Notes: generated from the sequence alone by a model not told the origin. Counted from the first letter of the stretch, positions 51,001 to 61,976 are shown. The stretch is DNA of 64,000 nt from Pammene aurita (GCA_947086415.1 OX352307.1:24277993-24341992), one strand, 5' to 3'. Numbers and translations: made by a program.

Positions 51001-54000
51001 GTGATTAAACTATGAAAGCCCATTGTGTTTGAGTTTGTTATAAACAGAGCAGTCGATGACTTTTGTAATATATTATGTATATTTCTTTTGACAAAATCTT
51101 ATTTCTGATATAAATACAAAGACAAGTACTATGCATAATATTGTTTAATTTTTTTTTTGCAGCCTTGCACCAAAGCTGCGTCAGAATGTTCAGATAGTAC
51201 AAATCTTTTGTACAAAAGCTCAAAAGAAAAGTTAAGTTATCTCCTACGAGAATGTGAAGAAGAAAATAGCACTAAGGTATAAACATTTAAAGAATTACAT
51301 GTAAAATACTTAGGAACTGCCTCTTTGACCCAGCGAATGAAGCATCTCTTTTTCAGTTGGGCAAGAGTCACGCTATTCTCCTCTGGCCCAAAATATTTAT
51401 TTATACATATATTAGAAATCGCAAAGCGAAAGTGGAGATCGATTACACACACAATCCGCCGGGGTGATGAATTGATGAATAGTATCGCGTGCACTGCTCT
51501 CAACTGGAAGCCGACAGGAACCAACGTAGATCGGTTCGTCCCGTGCACGTGTGTTGGCGCTATGTTGAGAATGAGTTGAATGCCGTTCAGATCGGATTGA
51601 GAGACGTGACATAAGCTCGTAATGCGCCCACTGTCCGTCTGGGGTACTATAGGAACAACAACAACAAACATATAAGTGGAGACTGCGAGATATTTTTATG
51701 TAGTTAATGCGCTAGCTTCACGCTTTCAAGTGCTCTGGCTTCATCACAAAACTTGCACAAAGTCGCCTTGTGTTGTGTACAAAAATGGATTTTAAAACAA
51801 AATTCAAATTTGAAATGACAAGTTGGGTGCATTTAAGCAAAAGGAAGTAAATAGGTATCTCATAGGTAAGCGTGCTCCACCGTGGACCGCATCATTACTT
51901 ACAATCAGGTGAGATCGCGGTCAAACGTCTGCCTATTCCCCATAATAAAAAAAACTTTTGAACGATTACATTATAAACAATGTGTGTCTTACGGAATAAA
52001 TAATTTAATTTTTTTTTTTTTTTTTTTTTTTAATACAAGATTTATAAACAGTACTTTATTTGTATTTGTTCAGGCTATCCCAGTGCTTAAACAAACACTG
52101 TGTATAAGGAAAGATCTGTTTTCGGCTTCATCTCAACCCAGTCCTGTAAGTAATACCCTTGTGTATGATCCTTATGTGATTAGATAATCTTATTATATTA
52201 GTAATTTAGTAACAATACAGCAAAAGGATGTTTTTAAACCCGGGTACATCCTGAACCCTTTCACCGCCAAAGACGCCAAATCACGCGCACGGAAAGTCGT
52301 GCCCTCAGCGCCAGCCTGTGATATCACGTCAGGCGCGGATCCAGGATTTCGTTCAGGGGGGGGGGGGGCACTTTCCAGAATTTCGTTCAGGGGGAGGCAC
52401 TTTCCAGGATTTAGTTCAGGGGGGGGCACTTTCCTTTACAAAAAATCTCGCGGTCCGCACCTATGGGCCCTGTAGTATACGAGGTTTGCGTTCCAGCGGG
52501 GGGGCAATTGCCCCTGTTGCCCCCCCCTGTATCCGCGCCTGTATCACGTCTAAAATGTAACCGGTTTGGCTTGCGCGAAATTATATAAATAATTAGATAC
52601 TAGCATTGCCAAAAGTTTCTGTTGAGGAAAAATAGTGCCAAACGACGTATAATAATAATAATGTAATGTAATGCATAGTTTGTCGCCTACTGTTTGTGTT
52701 TCCGTAATAACTAATACGAAATGTTTTGACGTGATAACGTCTTTAAAATCGTTTTAGTCGGGTGACATGTTCAGAAACTTGTGTCACACCAAAACCTCAC
52801 GAGCGCGATCGCAGGTATAACGAGAGAGAGACGGACCGATCTCCCGTCTCATCTCGAGCGCTGCCAGTCATTCCGTGAAACTTGTCACGCGGAATCCTCA
52901 CGAGCGGTTAGACGTTATCACGTAAACATCTCGATCGTAAACCTACTTTACAAACAACCAATTTTTTTTTGTTCTAATGTTAAAATGTAGGCCCTGTCCT
53001 TTATAACTTCGGTAGTTTTTACCTATTTTGGTATTACTATTATCCAATTTTGCAATCTGTCACTCTTATCTCCACTCATTAAACGATGCCTGATGCAATA
53101 AGGATAGTATAGCAATATAACCAGGTTTTGTTGCTCTCATTATTGTGTCATATCTGACGCCAGCTCTTAGTCCATAAAAGGATGCAGTCGTGTGTTGACG
53201 GCGGGGGACCCTTTTGTCCAGTGGCGTAGCTAGATGACTAAGGGCCCTGGGGCAAAAAAAAACTAGGCCCCCTAAACTTTTTAGGTTTTATCAATATATA
53301 TACTTATTTTATGCAAAGATATTTTATCATGTTTTGGGGCCCCCCTGAGCTTGGGGGCCCCGGGGCACTGCCCCGCCTAGCCCTTCGGTAGCTACGCCGC
53401 TGCTTTTGTCTCTTTAGCCATCAACACAGTGAATCCTCTTTTCTAAAGGGTCGGTAACGGGCATGTGACACCTCCGGAGTTACATTACACAAAACATTGT
53501 GAGATAACGAAAAATACACAAAATAATATATGCAACATTATATTTTCAGAGTCCTACTAAAGCTGTATCACCAGTGAGCAAAGAGAAAAGTTCACCAGAA
53601 AAAATATTAAAACTAAAGGTGGAAGAAGAAAATAGATGTAAACGAATCAAGATAGGCGATAATGAAGATATAACATTTTATTGTAATGTAAGTATGCTAG
53701 AGAAATACTTACTTACTTACTTAGGTAAATAAAATAATAAATATTATATGGGACAATCTTACACAAATCAACCCAGTCCCACAGTAAGGTCAATAAGGCT
53801 TGTGTTGTGGGTACTAGACGACGATATATATAATAAATAGATATAGATAAATACTTAAATACATAGAAAACATCCATAACTCAGGAACAAATATCCGTGA
53901 TAAACTCACAAATAAATGCCTGACCAGGATTCGAACCCGGGACCTCCTGCTTCATAGGCAGGGTCACTACCGACTAGGCTAGGAGGCCTTTAAACTTACT

Positions 54001-56732
54001 ACTTATTTATTTGGCGTTACTTACTACTTATTTGGCGCAACGACCCAAAATGAGTCCTGGCCTCCGACACAAGAGCACGCCATTTTGCTCGATCCTGCGC
54101 TATTTCACGCCAGCTTTCACCGGCGCCGAGCTCCTGAAGATCCGCTCCTACTCTGTCTGCCCAGCGATACTTAGGATAACCGACAAGACAGCGTCCAGTC
54201 GGACTCAATGCTTGAAACCGGTATTCGCAAAAAATCCAATACAACGTGTAAAACCTGAAAAGTGTTTGTTCAGAATCGATATTGGAATCGATTGCAGTAT
54301 CGAGTCTTAAAAGTTTCGAATACTACAGTTTACCATTCTATCGAGAGGTAGGAGATAGAGGTTGAATATTTACTAATGGCTGACAGCTTTGACAAATTTG
54401 TTTTTTCACCGTAAATAGTGTCATGTAAGTTGTCATTGTCAAAGTATCAAGTCATGTCACGTCATACAAATTGACAAAGTAGGTTGACATGACATGACAT
54501 ATGTACCTAGTCGGTCCATAAGTTCTGTCACAAGGGTTTTAAGTGATAAAATATAATACAAAGCTTTTATTTAAAAAAATTAGACCTGATTAGAAAGCAT
54601 ATTTCATACAGATTAAAATATAATATGATTAACTTATAATCAAGATCGCGTATTTTATAGATCCTTGTAAACTTGAAGATTGTTGTCAGTCCAAAACACG
54701 CCGATGATTTATGAAAATTGTACTTCACAAAAATTGGTTTAGATCATTTTTATAGTTGTCCAGAGTTACAAATTGTTATTTTTATGAAAGTAGATGATTA
54801 AGGCATATTTAAAAACCAATATTTAGTTGACTTACAAGTCTGTGCTTCAGCTATTCTTCTCCTGAACCTCAACGTATTTTTCAGTTTTGAGCAAAACACG
54901 ATGATTTTGATGCCATACATCAAGGTAGTCTTCCAAAATTGCGTATACTAGCCTTCTTGTCAGTCAGACCCATGTTAATTATATATTAAAATGAAGGTTA
55001 AAGATCAAGCTAATGCAGTATGCAAGACTGAAGCCTCTTAAAATTGAATAAAAATAATGATGGTCAAAATCAACTCGAACAGGGCGCGTGTTTTTGACGT
55101 GGTTTTTTATTCCGCTTTTTCGAATGTTACAGGGAATTGTGTAAAACTGCCACAACTATTTGCCTTAAATAATATCGTAAATTAATCAGTATTAAATAGG
55201 CTTTTTAATCATATATTGAAATAGTAAGCAACCTCTAACAGTTCGTATTTTACCAGTCCAAACCCTAGTGACAGAACTTATGAACCGACTAAGTAGAGAT
55301 GTGACAACAACGAGTATAGAGTTAACAATTGAATAGAATCTTTCGAAATAATTAACTGATTGAAAAATTAATACTCTAGATTAATTAGCAATAATAAAAA
55401 TCGTTTGGGTTGTCTGAGGTTTTTAGTGGCTCAAGTAACACGTATATTTCATTATTTTATGGTATTTATGTAGAACTCAGTATTGTATATAGGAAATGAC
55501 TTCGTATTATAAAATTGTTCGATTAAAAATGAAATTGAATGAAATACTAAACGAAATACCGGAACGGAAAATTACCGGTATTTTAAGTAAGCAAATACCG
55601 GTTTTCAAGCCCTAGTCGGTCGACGCAAATATGCTCTTTTTACTGAGCGAAATAAGTTTCTTAAAACTTTTATACGAAATGTTTGAGTAATGTATCTAAT
55701 GCCATAGTGGTGTCCTCCTGCCGGGGAGTAAGGTTGCTAGGGAGGTCAAAGAGGATGCAGTGTGTTGATGATGAGGGCCCCTCATGTCCCATTTAGCCGA
55801 GCTGCTCTGTTGAACTTAAACATCTTGAGGTAACCTCAGCGGCGTAGCCACGCTAAGTGGGGCCCGTGGTAAATTCGTATGGGGACCCTTTTACAGAAAA
55901 TTTTAGTTTCCTCCTTGAAGAGGGGCTAACTCAGGCCGGGGGCCTGTGTTGCCAGCTCTGCCACCCTATAGTTACGCCACTGGGTAACCTGCATAGTATG
56001 CAGGGATTCAATGGTGTATATGAAGTCCTCAATCCGCATTGGAATAGTGTTCAGACTTGTGCTAGTTAAATAAACCAAAACCTCTTTACACTTGTGCGCA
56101 ACAGTACCTACTACGACATGCATCCCGGGATTATAGTATGGGCAAATACCGATTTATTTACATTTTTTGCCATTTATATGACGCAGTGTAGCCAGTAATA
56201 GTGGTAATGAATTAATTATGTAAGATTTTTTTATGGGTGTTAGGCCTCTACTAAATGTGAAATGGTACAGTCAACCAATTTGATTCCTAGGCCACTCTAG
56301 AACCTTGTCACAATAGCTAGTTTGGTAGCGAATAGAATAGGTGACGTTTATACGTATCCACGGGCAACTGTCATTACGACAAGGTTCTACAGTGGCCTAG
56401 GAATCAAATTGGTTGACCGTACATACAAATTAACAGACAAATATAAATGTTGTTATTTATTACAGGAATGCGACAAAGGATTTGATAAATACAAGAAACT
56501 ATATCTACACCAGAGGCTCCACAACAAGAAAATATTCTGTCCACTAGACGCCTGCGGCAAGAAGTTCGCCACCAAGGGCGACATGCAGAAGCACATTCGG
56601 ACGCATACAGGAGAAAAACCCTACAAGTGTAAACTGTGCACGAAACGTTTTACTCAAAGGGTGAGTTTGAGGCAACATGTGGCGAGTATACACAGTCCAG
56701 ATGGTAAGAAAACTGAAGGTGAAGACGAGTGA
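47969..56732 (+). CDS. ZAD plus three C2H2 zinc fingers, complete six-exon gene (293 aa)
   Basis: Presumed nuclear DNA-binding regulator of the insect ZAD-ZNF family. CDS = 47969-48094, 49280-49444, 51163-51276, 52074-52145, 53550-53687, 56466-56732; every intron is GT-AG and phase 0. The ZAD dimerisation domain (about residues 11-80) has Cys13/Cys16 (ELCRLCLENAG) and Cys54/Cys57 (LPHKICAKC). A Ser/Lys/Glu-rich linker follows (residues 98-200, with basic KRIKIG possibly for nuclear import). Fingers: C204-C207-H220-H224, C230-C235-H248-H252, and C260-C263-H276-H281, the last two joined by TGEKPY. The start ATG at 47,969 is the first in frame and gives the normal ZAD spacing. Three fingers is few for the family. 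Target DNA unknown. Repeats fill all long introns. Confidence 0.92.
48095..49279 (+). other. ZAD-ZNF intron 1
   Basis: Mostly A+T-rich; a partial 'aaccctttgaccgc' MITE (family N) lies at about 48,321-48,400 in a G+C-richer patch. No exon missed that I can see, since exons 1 and 2 join the ZAD cleanly. Confidence 0.75.
49280..49444 (+). CDS. ZAD-ZNF coding exon 2
   Basis: LTHADNLPHKICAKCSEVVQ then SAKELRLLALKNDAHLRALF: second ZAD Cys pair and long helix. Acceptor TTGTTTCAG, donor GTATGT. Confidence 0.92.
49933..50371. mobile_element. 439-bp foldback element, near-perfect hairpin
   Basis: Two arms of about 210 bp ('atacaaaatcgcgttccctt' … and its inverse) meet around a centre at about 50,152. 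A single-arm relative with the same ends is at 63,086-63,475. In ZAD-ZNF intron 2. Confidence 0.9.
50506..50658. mobile_element. MITE family N
   Basis: Ends 'aaccttttgaacgcca' / 'tggcggccaaagggtta'; interior 'gtgatatcacgtgctggcgc'. Other copies at 48,321 (partial), 52,254 and 63,541. Confidence 0.8.
50726..50854. mobile_element. 129-bp TIR element
   Basis: Ends tgacgcgacagtatctcgcg / cgcgagatactgtcgcgtca-type inverted repeat, about 22 bp with one mismatch. In ZAD-ZNF intron 2. Confidence 0.8.
51163..51276 (+). CDS. ZAD-ZNF coding exon 3
   Basis: PCTKAASECSDSTNLLYKSS then KEKLSYLLRECEEENSTK, linker. Acceptor after a T-run (TTTTTTGCAG), donor GTATAA (weak). Confidence 0.8.
51415..51522 (+). 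pseudogene. LINE ORF2 C-terminal scrap
   Basis: Reads EIAKRKWRSITHTIRRGDEL then MNSIACTALNWKPTGT. Compare the LINE tail pattern '..R.W..IGHTLR......A..WNP.G'. Lies in ZAD-ZNF intron 3. Confidence 0.6.
52074..52145 (+). CDS. ZAD-ZNF coding exon 4
   Basis: AIPVLKQTLCIRKDLFSASS then QPSP, linker. Acceptor TTTGTTCAG, donor GTAAGT. Small (72 bp) but phase-consistent. Confidence 0.75.
52254..52580. mobile_element. MITE family N split by a hAT microelement
   Basis: 'aaccctttcaccgccaaaga' to 'gtgatatcacgt', then after the insert 'ctaaaatgtaaccggtttgg'. Opposite orientation to 50,506-50,658. The end is truncated at about 52,580. Confidence 0.8.
52330..52541. mobile_element. 212-bp hAT microelement with G-runs
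   Basis: Ends CAGGCGCGGAT / ATCCGCGCCTG, flanked by the 8-bp duplication tatcacgt (52,322-52,329; 52,542-52,549). The interior repeats 'actttcca..att..gttcag' three times with long G runs. Confidence 0.9.
52582..53166. mobile_element. MITE 'A' copy, 5'-truncated and interrupted
   Basis: Shares 'atataaataattaga', 'ttgccaaaagtttctg' and the right end 'gctctcattattgtgtcata' with 18.6-19.0 and 57.0-57.4 kb. About 250 extra bases at 52.71-52.97 kb (inverted 'acgtgataacgtct') are a further insertion. Confidence 0.75.
53175..53480 (+). repeat. Family R fragment split by a hAT microelement
   Basis: 'aaggatgcagtcgtgtgttg', then after the insert 'tctctttagccatcaacaca' and 'aaagggtcggtaac'. Confidence 0.75.
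53219..53402. mobile_element. 184-bp hAT microelement
   Basis: Ends CAGTGGCGTAGCTA / TAGCTACGCCGCTG, 8-bp duplication cttttgtc on both sides (53,211-53,218; 53,403-53,410). The interior is rich in 'ggggcccc'. Confidence 0.92.
53550..53687 (+). CDS. ZAD-ZNF coding exon 5
   Basis: SPTKAVSPVSKEKSSPEKIL to DITFYCN; supplies the first Cys of finger 1. Acceptor TATTTTCAG, donor GTAAGT. Confidence 0.87.
53745..53989 (-). mobile_element. tRNA-derived SINE, uninterrupted
   Basis: The minus-strand head has 'cctagtcggtagtgac' (A box) and GGTTCGAATCC (B box). The body matches 31,660-31,825. In ZAD-ZNF intron 5. Confidence 0.8.
54017..54184 (-). pseudogene. LINE ORF2 3' fragment
   Basis: Reads VGYPKYRWADRVGADLQELG then ESWREIAQDRAKWRALVSEA, ending THFGSLRQISSK. 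This is the well-known C-terminus of a non-LTR retrotransposon polyprotein. Truncated; in ZAD-ZNF intron 5. Confidence 0.85.
54200..55719. other. A+T-rich part of ZAD-ZNF intron 5
   Basis: No gene or clear repeat boundary. Two halves share 'cataagttctgtcac' in inverted arrangement (54,520 and 55,260), so an old inverted-repeat element of about 750 bp may lie between. Confidence 0.4.
55720..55990 (+). repeat. Family R fragment carrying a hAT microelement
   Basis: 'ggtcaaagaggatgcagtgt' to 'tagccgagctgctctg', then the microelement at 55,837. Confidence 0.6.
55837..55982. mobile_element. 146-bp hAT microelement
   Basis: Ends CAGCGGCGTAGCC / AGTTACGCCACTG, duplication ggtaacct (55,829-55,836; 55,983-55,990). 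Same family as 53,219-53,402. Confidence 0.92.
56265..56422. mobile_element. 158-bp MITE next to the last ZAD-ZNF exon
   Basis: Ends gtacagtcaaccaatttgat / atcaaattggttgaccgtac, arms about 46 bp. It stops 43 bp before exon 6, so it lies where the branch point is expected. Confidence 0.88.
56466..56732 (+). CDS. ZAD-ZNF coding exon 6 (last)
   Basis: ECDKGFDKYKKLYLHQRLH completes finger 1; then two full fingers and an acidic tail ending TEGEDE-stop (TGA 56,730-56,732). Acceptor TTTATTACAG. Confidence 0.93.
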   Translation, partial: ECDKGFDKYKKLYLHQRLHNKKIFCPLDACGKKFATKGDMQKHIRTHTGEKPYKCKLCTKRFTQRVSLRQHVASIHSPDGKKTEGEDE

Positions 56733-56870
56733 TATGAGCGGAGTTTTTATGTTTTAAGAAATGGCCTAAAATTTATGTTTGCACAGCAACATCTAAAGAA
56801 TTTATAATTGAAGTTTGAGACAAAAAAGATTAGGAAAGTAATCATGTCAGGGTCGACCCTAATAGACGGA

Positions 56871-57406
56871 GAGCTAGCCACTTCAGATATGACACAATAA
56901 TGAGAGCGACGAAACCCCTCTCGTTAGTTTGCTATACTACGCTTATTTCTACATCTGGTAGCTGTAAAGTGGTGGAGGTCAAAGAATGCAAACCACTTTA
57001 AGAATACAAATCCTAGGGTTCTGGTTTTGATGCAGTATTATGAAAAGTCATATAAATAATTAGTTCATATCATTGCCAGAAGTTTCTGATGAGGGAAAGT
57101 AGTCCAAAACGACTTATAATGTAATTCATAGTTTGTCGCCTACTGTTTCTGTTTTCGAAATATTACGCAATATTTTTTGTTCTAATGTTAAAATATAGGC
57201 CCGTCCTATAAATAAGATAACTTCGGCTGTTTTTACCTATTTTGGTATTACTTTTTTTCCAATTTTAAAACTGCTAGACTGTCACTCTGACATCCACCCA
57301 TTAAAAGCTGCCGGGTGCCCGGATCTAGCAATAAGGATAGTATTGCAATCTTACTAGATTTGTTTCATTGCTCTCACTATTGTGTCCTATCTGACGTGGC
57401 CAGCTC
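56871..57406. mobile_element. MITE 'A', intact copy
   Basis: 536 bp, ends 'gagctagccacttcagatat' / 'atctgacgtggccagctc'. Begins 138 bp after the ZAD-ZNF stop codon, so it probably lies within that gene's 3' UTR (no AATAAA before it). Confidence 0.85.
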
Positions 57407-57799
57407 TTAGACCATAATAATAGCAATTTCTAATGGTAGACGGGATAAAATCCATTAAAGCTTAAGTTTTTTGTAACAAGTGATTATGAGGCAGCATGTA
57501 GCGAACATAGGAAGTGCATCAGAACGAAATGGATGAGAAAAAATGAAGATGAAAGCTTCTAAATTTTCGCCATCTGTTTTTTTTTAAACTAAAATCATAA
57601 ACTTTATTAAAAAGTAAGTAAATTATGGAGAGATGATATACGCTGTATATTACGCACTAAATGTGTCATTATTTTGGTAAAGGTATCGAGGCTCGAATAC
57701 AGTAAGTACTGAATCTGTACAACGTACGACTTAAGACAAATAGATATAATACCTAAATAAATTAAGGCTATAAATCTAAAATCTTTTGAACGTGTAGGC

Positions 57800-57910
57800 C
57801 ATTAAAGCGTAACTCCGCTATTCATAGACAAAAGCAAAAATTTGTCTATGGTAGATTTTTTTTTTGCCATAGGCAAATTTCCGCTTTTGTCTATGAATAG
57901 CTGAATTCCG
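57800..57910. mobile_element. Small inverted-repeat element
   Basis: 'gctattcatagacaaaagc' and its inverse 'gcttttgtctatgaatagc'. A diverged relative is at 30,690-30,820. Confidence 0.7.
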
Positions 57911-58108
57911 CTCTCATGTGTGGTGTCCCTAACTCATTTAGAAGGCTGCTACAGGTCGTTTGCCGGTCGAAAAGAAAATAAAGCTCTTTCTAGTAATTAT
58001 ATTTAGTATTTATCTTAGAGCATTTAAACCCGATTCCTCGTTGATAAAATGTAATAAGGACTTTTTGTTTTACGAAATAATTATATTAATCCCACAAAAT
58101 GTTCAGTT

Positions 58109-58210
58109 TACAGTCGCCATCAGATATATCGGATCGGCCAAGGTGGTTACAAATATCTCTATTGTCAAGGCGATAAAGTATATGTTCCGATATATCTGAT
58201 GGCGACTGTC
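58109..58210. mobile_element. Palindromic MITE, family P (copy 4, shortened)
   Basis: Ends acagtcgccatcagatat / atatctgatggcgactgt; an internal deletion leaves 102 bp. Confidence 0.82.
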
Positions 58211-58862
58211 ACATTACAGTACTGAAAAGCAGTTCCTAAAATCGTATTCTATCTTCTTACGCCCATATTAAATAAACTTAGTAACTATTGTTAAATTGTA
58301 TCTCTTTTTAACAAACAAATGTCAAAATGACTTTGAGACAAACGATTACACAGACCTATACAAATCCGGATAGCCCTCGTCTGCCGAAAGAGAAATCAAA
58401 GTGGAGGACTGCATCTCGCTTTTATTAAGTGAGTAGTGACGTCATTGGACAATAATACCAACGTGATAAAAAGCTAATGTGTCAATGTCAGTATTGTATC
58501 GGGTGCGAGTGAGACACCGCCCCCTACGTTTTCTCTGTCGTTGTTTTCAACCGACTTCAAGATTTCGAAGGAGCCTCCTCCTTCTCAATTTGTCGGAATC
58601 TTTGTTTTTACTATTTTTTTTTATGCATGTTCACCGATTATTCGAAGACGGCTGGGCCAATTTGGAAGCTTCTTTTTTTGTCTGAAAGAGTATACTTTAC
58701 AGTTAGTCCCATGGTCATCAGGTCAAGATCTGATGATGGGATCCTGGAGAAATCGAGGGAACTCTTTAAATATTTATAGATCACCTATAGTGATTTGTAG
58801 AGAGCGGATTTGAAGTAGCGATCTCAATATTAATATGGATATGTGCAATTTTTTAAATACAT

Positions 58863-59088
58863 AGGGTAAATCGCCAGTTACTGGCCACTGTCCAATAACT
58901 GGCCACCTCATACTAAAAACGAACTCTGCGTACCTACAAACAAAATTCATTTTAGTATAACGTGGCCAGCTATTGAAACCCTTCAGTTTCTACTTCAGCT
59001 TTGTTTGTAGGTAAACAGAGTTCATTTTTAGTACGAGTATCAGGTGGCCAGTTATTGGATAGTGGCCAGTAACTGGCGATTTACCCTA
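58863..59088. mobile_element. MITE family G (ggccagtta words)
   Basis: Ends 'agggtaaatcgccagttact' / 'agtaactggcgatttaccct', arms about 60 bp containing 'ggccagttattg' units. A second copy is at 60,186-60,415. Confidence 0.88.
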
Positions 59089-59675
59089 TCATGTTGTTTA
59101 TATAAGGTCTTACAGTCTATTATTATTACACCGCACACCGCAATCTTAGCTAAATAATTAGATTAAATGAATGTTATTTTTGCCACAAACTACATTTAAA
59201 GAAAAGTGTTTTATTCTAAATTAAGGAGTTTTTATACAAGGTTTTTACTTTTTTATTCCGATAAGTTACATTACTTTTGGGTGTAGAAAAATAATAAAAT
59301 ATACCAGTCATATCCATATTAATATTGAGATCGCTACTTCAAATCCGCTCTCTAGTGATTTGAGTATTTTTTACAGTAGCTCGGGCTTTTCCTTGTGGAA
59401 AGGTGGAGGCTAAGTGAAGTCAGTTCTTTTTTTATTTAAAATTATTTTTAGTCTCCTACGAACAATTGTTTTGCTCAATAAGATAAGGCTCAACTGTGGT
59501 TTGGAAAAAAGTGTAACAGGACAGTGAATCCGGATATGGTATAGGTCCGTGAACGATTATCTATTGCATTTAGATTTGGCAAACGTTTATAAAGCCTGAC
59601 CAGAAATATATGATTATTGTCAAGAGGGCGCTATTATTCTCATTTATATGGCAACAGTTCAGTAACTATACTGAT

Positions 59676-59830
59676 CAGAGGTGCCAGATAAACAAATCAA
59701 GATCAAGATATCACCATACCATAGAGCTTTATGACTACATAGAGCTCTATGGTAATGACAGCTTTATGACTACATAGAGCTCTATGGTATGGTGATATCT
59801 TGATCTTGATTTGTTTATCTGGCATCTCTG
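59676..59830. mobile_element. 155-bp foldback palindrome
   Basis: 53-bp arms (59,676-59,728; 59,778-59,830), nearly perfect. The loop contains a direct duplicate of 'agctttatgactacatagag'. Confidence 0.9.
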
Positions 59831-60185
59831 ATGTTAATTTGAAAATGTTTCACTGCGAAATAGTTTCATTTCCAAAGCGTATTATTTACAGCTGTTTATT
59901 ACATACACTATTTACAATGTTTCGCTCTTGACTATGAATAATTTTGGGATTTTTTTGTCGTTTATTATTTAATATTAAACACTTTACTATTATTCAAATA
60001 AACCGCGACAATGACACCGTCCATAGTGACAGCATATACATGCCCTCACACATGCATATCTTCCTGTCATTAAAATTATTGCCAGTGCAAGAAATTAGTT
60101 CCCATGAAATTCCGCAACATGGCGCATGATCATATATTTGTCAGGTGGTATGTATAGTGGCATGGTCAGGCTTTAAATAACACTA

Positions 60186-60415
60186 GTGTAAATCGCCAGT
60201 AACTGGCTACCTTTCAATGACTGGCCCCCTCATTTTAAAAATGAACTCTATTCACCTACAGAATTGATTTTAGTATAACTTGGCCAGTTATTGAAGTTCG
60301 GCCAGTAATTAAAAATTAAACCCTTATACTAAAATGAACTCTGTTTTAAGGCGAACAGAGTTTATTATTAGTATGAGGTGGCCAGTTATTGAAAGGTTGC
60401 CAGTTCCTGGGGGTT
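60186..60415. mobile_element. MITE family G, diverged copy
   Basis: 'gtaaatcgccagtaactggc' left end, 'gtggccagttattgaaaggt' right part; arms less well kept than at 58.9 kb. Confidence 0.75.
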
Positions 60416-60474
60416 TTGGTGGTTTTAATAGTTTATAGTTAAACATCTCTATATACTTACATTAATGTACATAG

Positions 60475-60616
60475 GTACAGTCGCCATCAGATATATCGGA
60501 ACGGCCAAGGTGGTCATAAATATCTGAACAACGCCTCTATTGTCAAAGCGATAAAGTGCATGTTACGATATTTTTGAGTACCTTGGCCGCTCCAATATAT
60601 TTGATGGCGACTGTAC
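60475..60616. mobile_element. Palindromic MITE, family P (copy 5)
   Basis: 142 bp, ends gtacagtcgccatcagat / tttgatggcgactgtac. Confidence 0.85.
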
Positions 60617-61976
60617 ATCAATTATGAATATCAATGACTGATTTGTTTTACTTTGTGGTGGTGGGTGTTTATTGTTTTTTTTATGTTATTTTTGATCTCA
60701 ATGATACTCGACTCGTATAGTCAAAATTTGTCAGAACAAAACATATATTTTTTTAATAAAACACTGTTATAAATAAAGGATTTTTATTTTGGTACTGTGA
60801 TTATTGTTAAGTATACATAGATAGACATTATATATATTTACAATAACATTTTAACTAGTTCCGTATCCCACTATAATCACTGATTGTTTTTACAATATTT
60901 CGTAAATTATTACAAATATTTTTCCACTTCCAGTGGTAAAATGCATCTATATAAGTATTTACGTGGCAATCACTTTAACAGAGACAAACTTAGATTATCC
61001 TAACTCCTCATTTTCTTACAAAACATTGATCAACATCAAAACAATTATTAACTTTTTTTGACAAAAGGTTACCGTCACCCTAATCACAAGACTTATCGTA
61101 AAGTAAGGACCCGAAACACGAAGACGTTCGTACATTCACACGCCATTACCGATCTCTATCGCACGCGCATAATTATATTTGTCTCGCTCGCACAAAGGCA
61201 TTGACCGCCTTCCGCCGAGCGGGACAGAAATGGCGTTCGCGTCCTTTTTTGTCTTTTGTGTCGCCTTACCATACACTAAGAAAAAAGGCAGCTAGCTAGG
61301 CGAAGTGTTCAAAATAGCCTGGATACGAATTTAGGAACCCGTTTGGAAAGCGAAATTTGACGGAGCCCCAAAATTAAAAAATAAATTATATGCGCTAGAC
61401 AGATAGAAGAGCTGTTTTATTTTCTCATTATTAAAAGTATTCTCACGAAGGCCCTAGGGCTCCGTGGAGCACATTTTAAGAATGGCTGCTCTATGAGAAG
61501 TTTAATTATATCCAGATTATTTGGAACAGCTTGCCCGTTCAGCTGTTTCCGCTTTTGAGTGTAGGTACATATTAGGGCATACTCGTACAATACCGGTATT
61601 GCATGCCCTAGTTCATATTGACTTTACGCACAAATTATCATTTGAAATTAATAAAGATGATTTATATGATTTAATAAGTAATAGAAGGAATTATTGTTAA
61701 ACATAGATCATAATTATCATAATAACTGAATAATAAAATATTTTAAGAATTTAATAGTGTCTATGGTAATAGTTCCTCCAATCCATTACATTTTTGACAA
61801 TGAGCTAAATTGTCTTAGAGCCCTGAAAGTATCACAGAAAATTGATGATAAAATCATTTGACCTAATTTAACGAATTATTCATATAATATTATCTTCTGT
61901 TGCCGTGATAATTCATTATAGTATTACAATTAAGACGGATTAATCGCTTGTTAAGCACTAATTAATTAATGTCTAT

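Noticed and set aside
53930..53990. Possible tRNA gene on the minus strand
   Set aside because: A and B boxes are present but no acceptor-stem pairing; the sequence continues into a SINE body that recurs at 31.7 kb.
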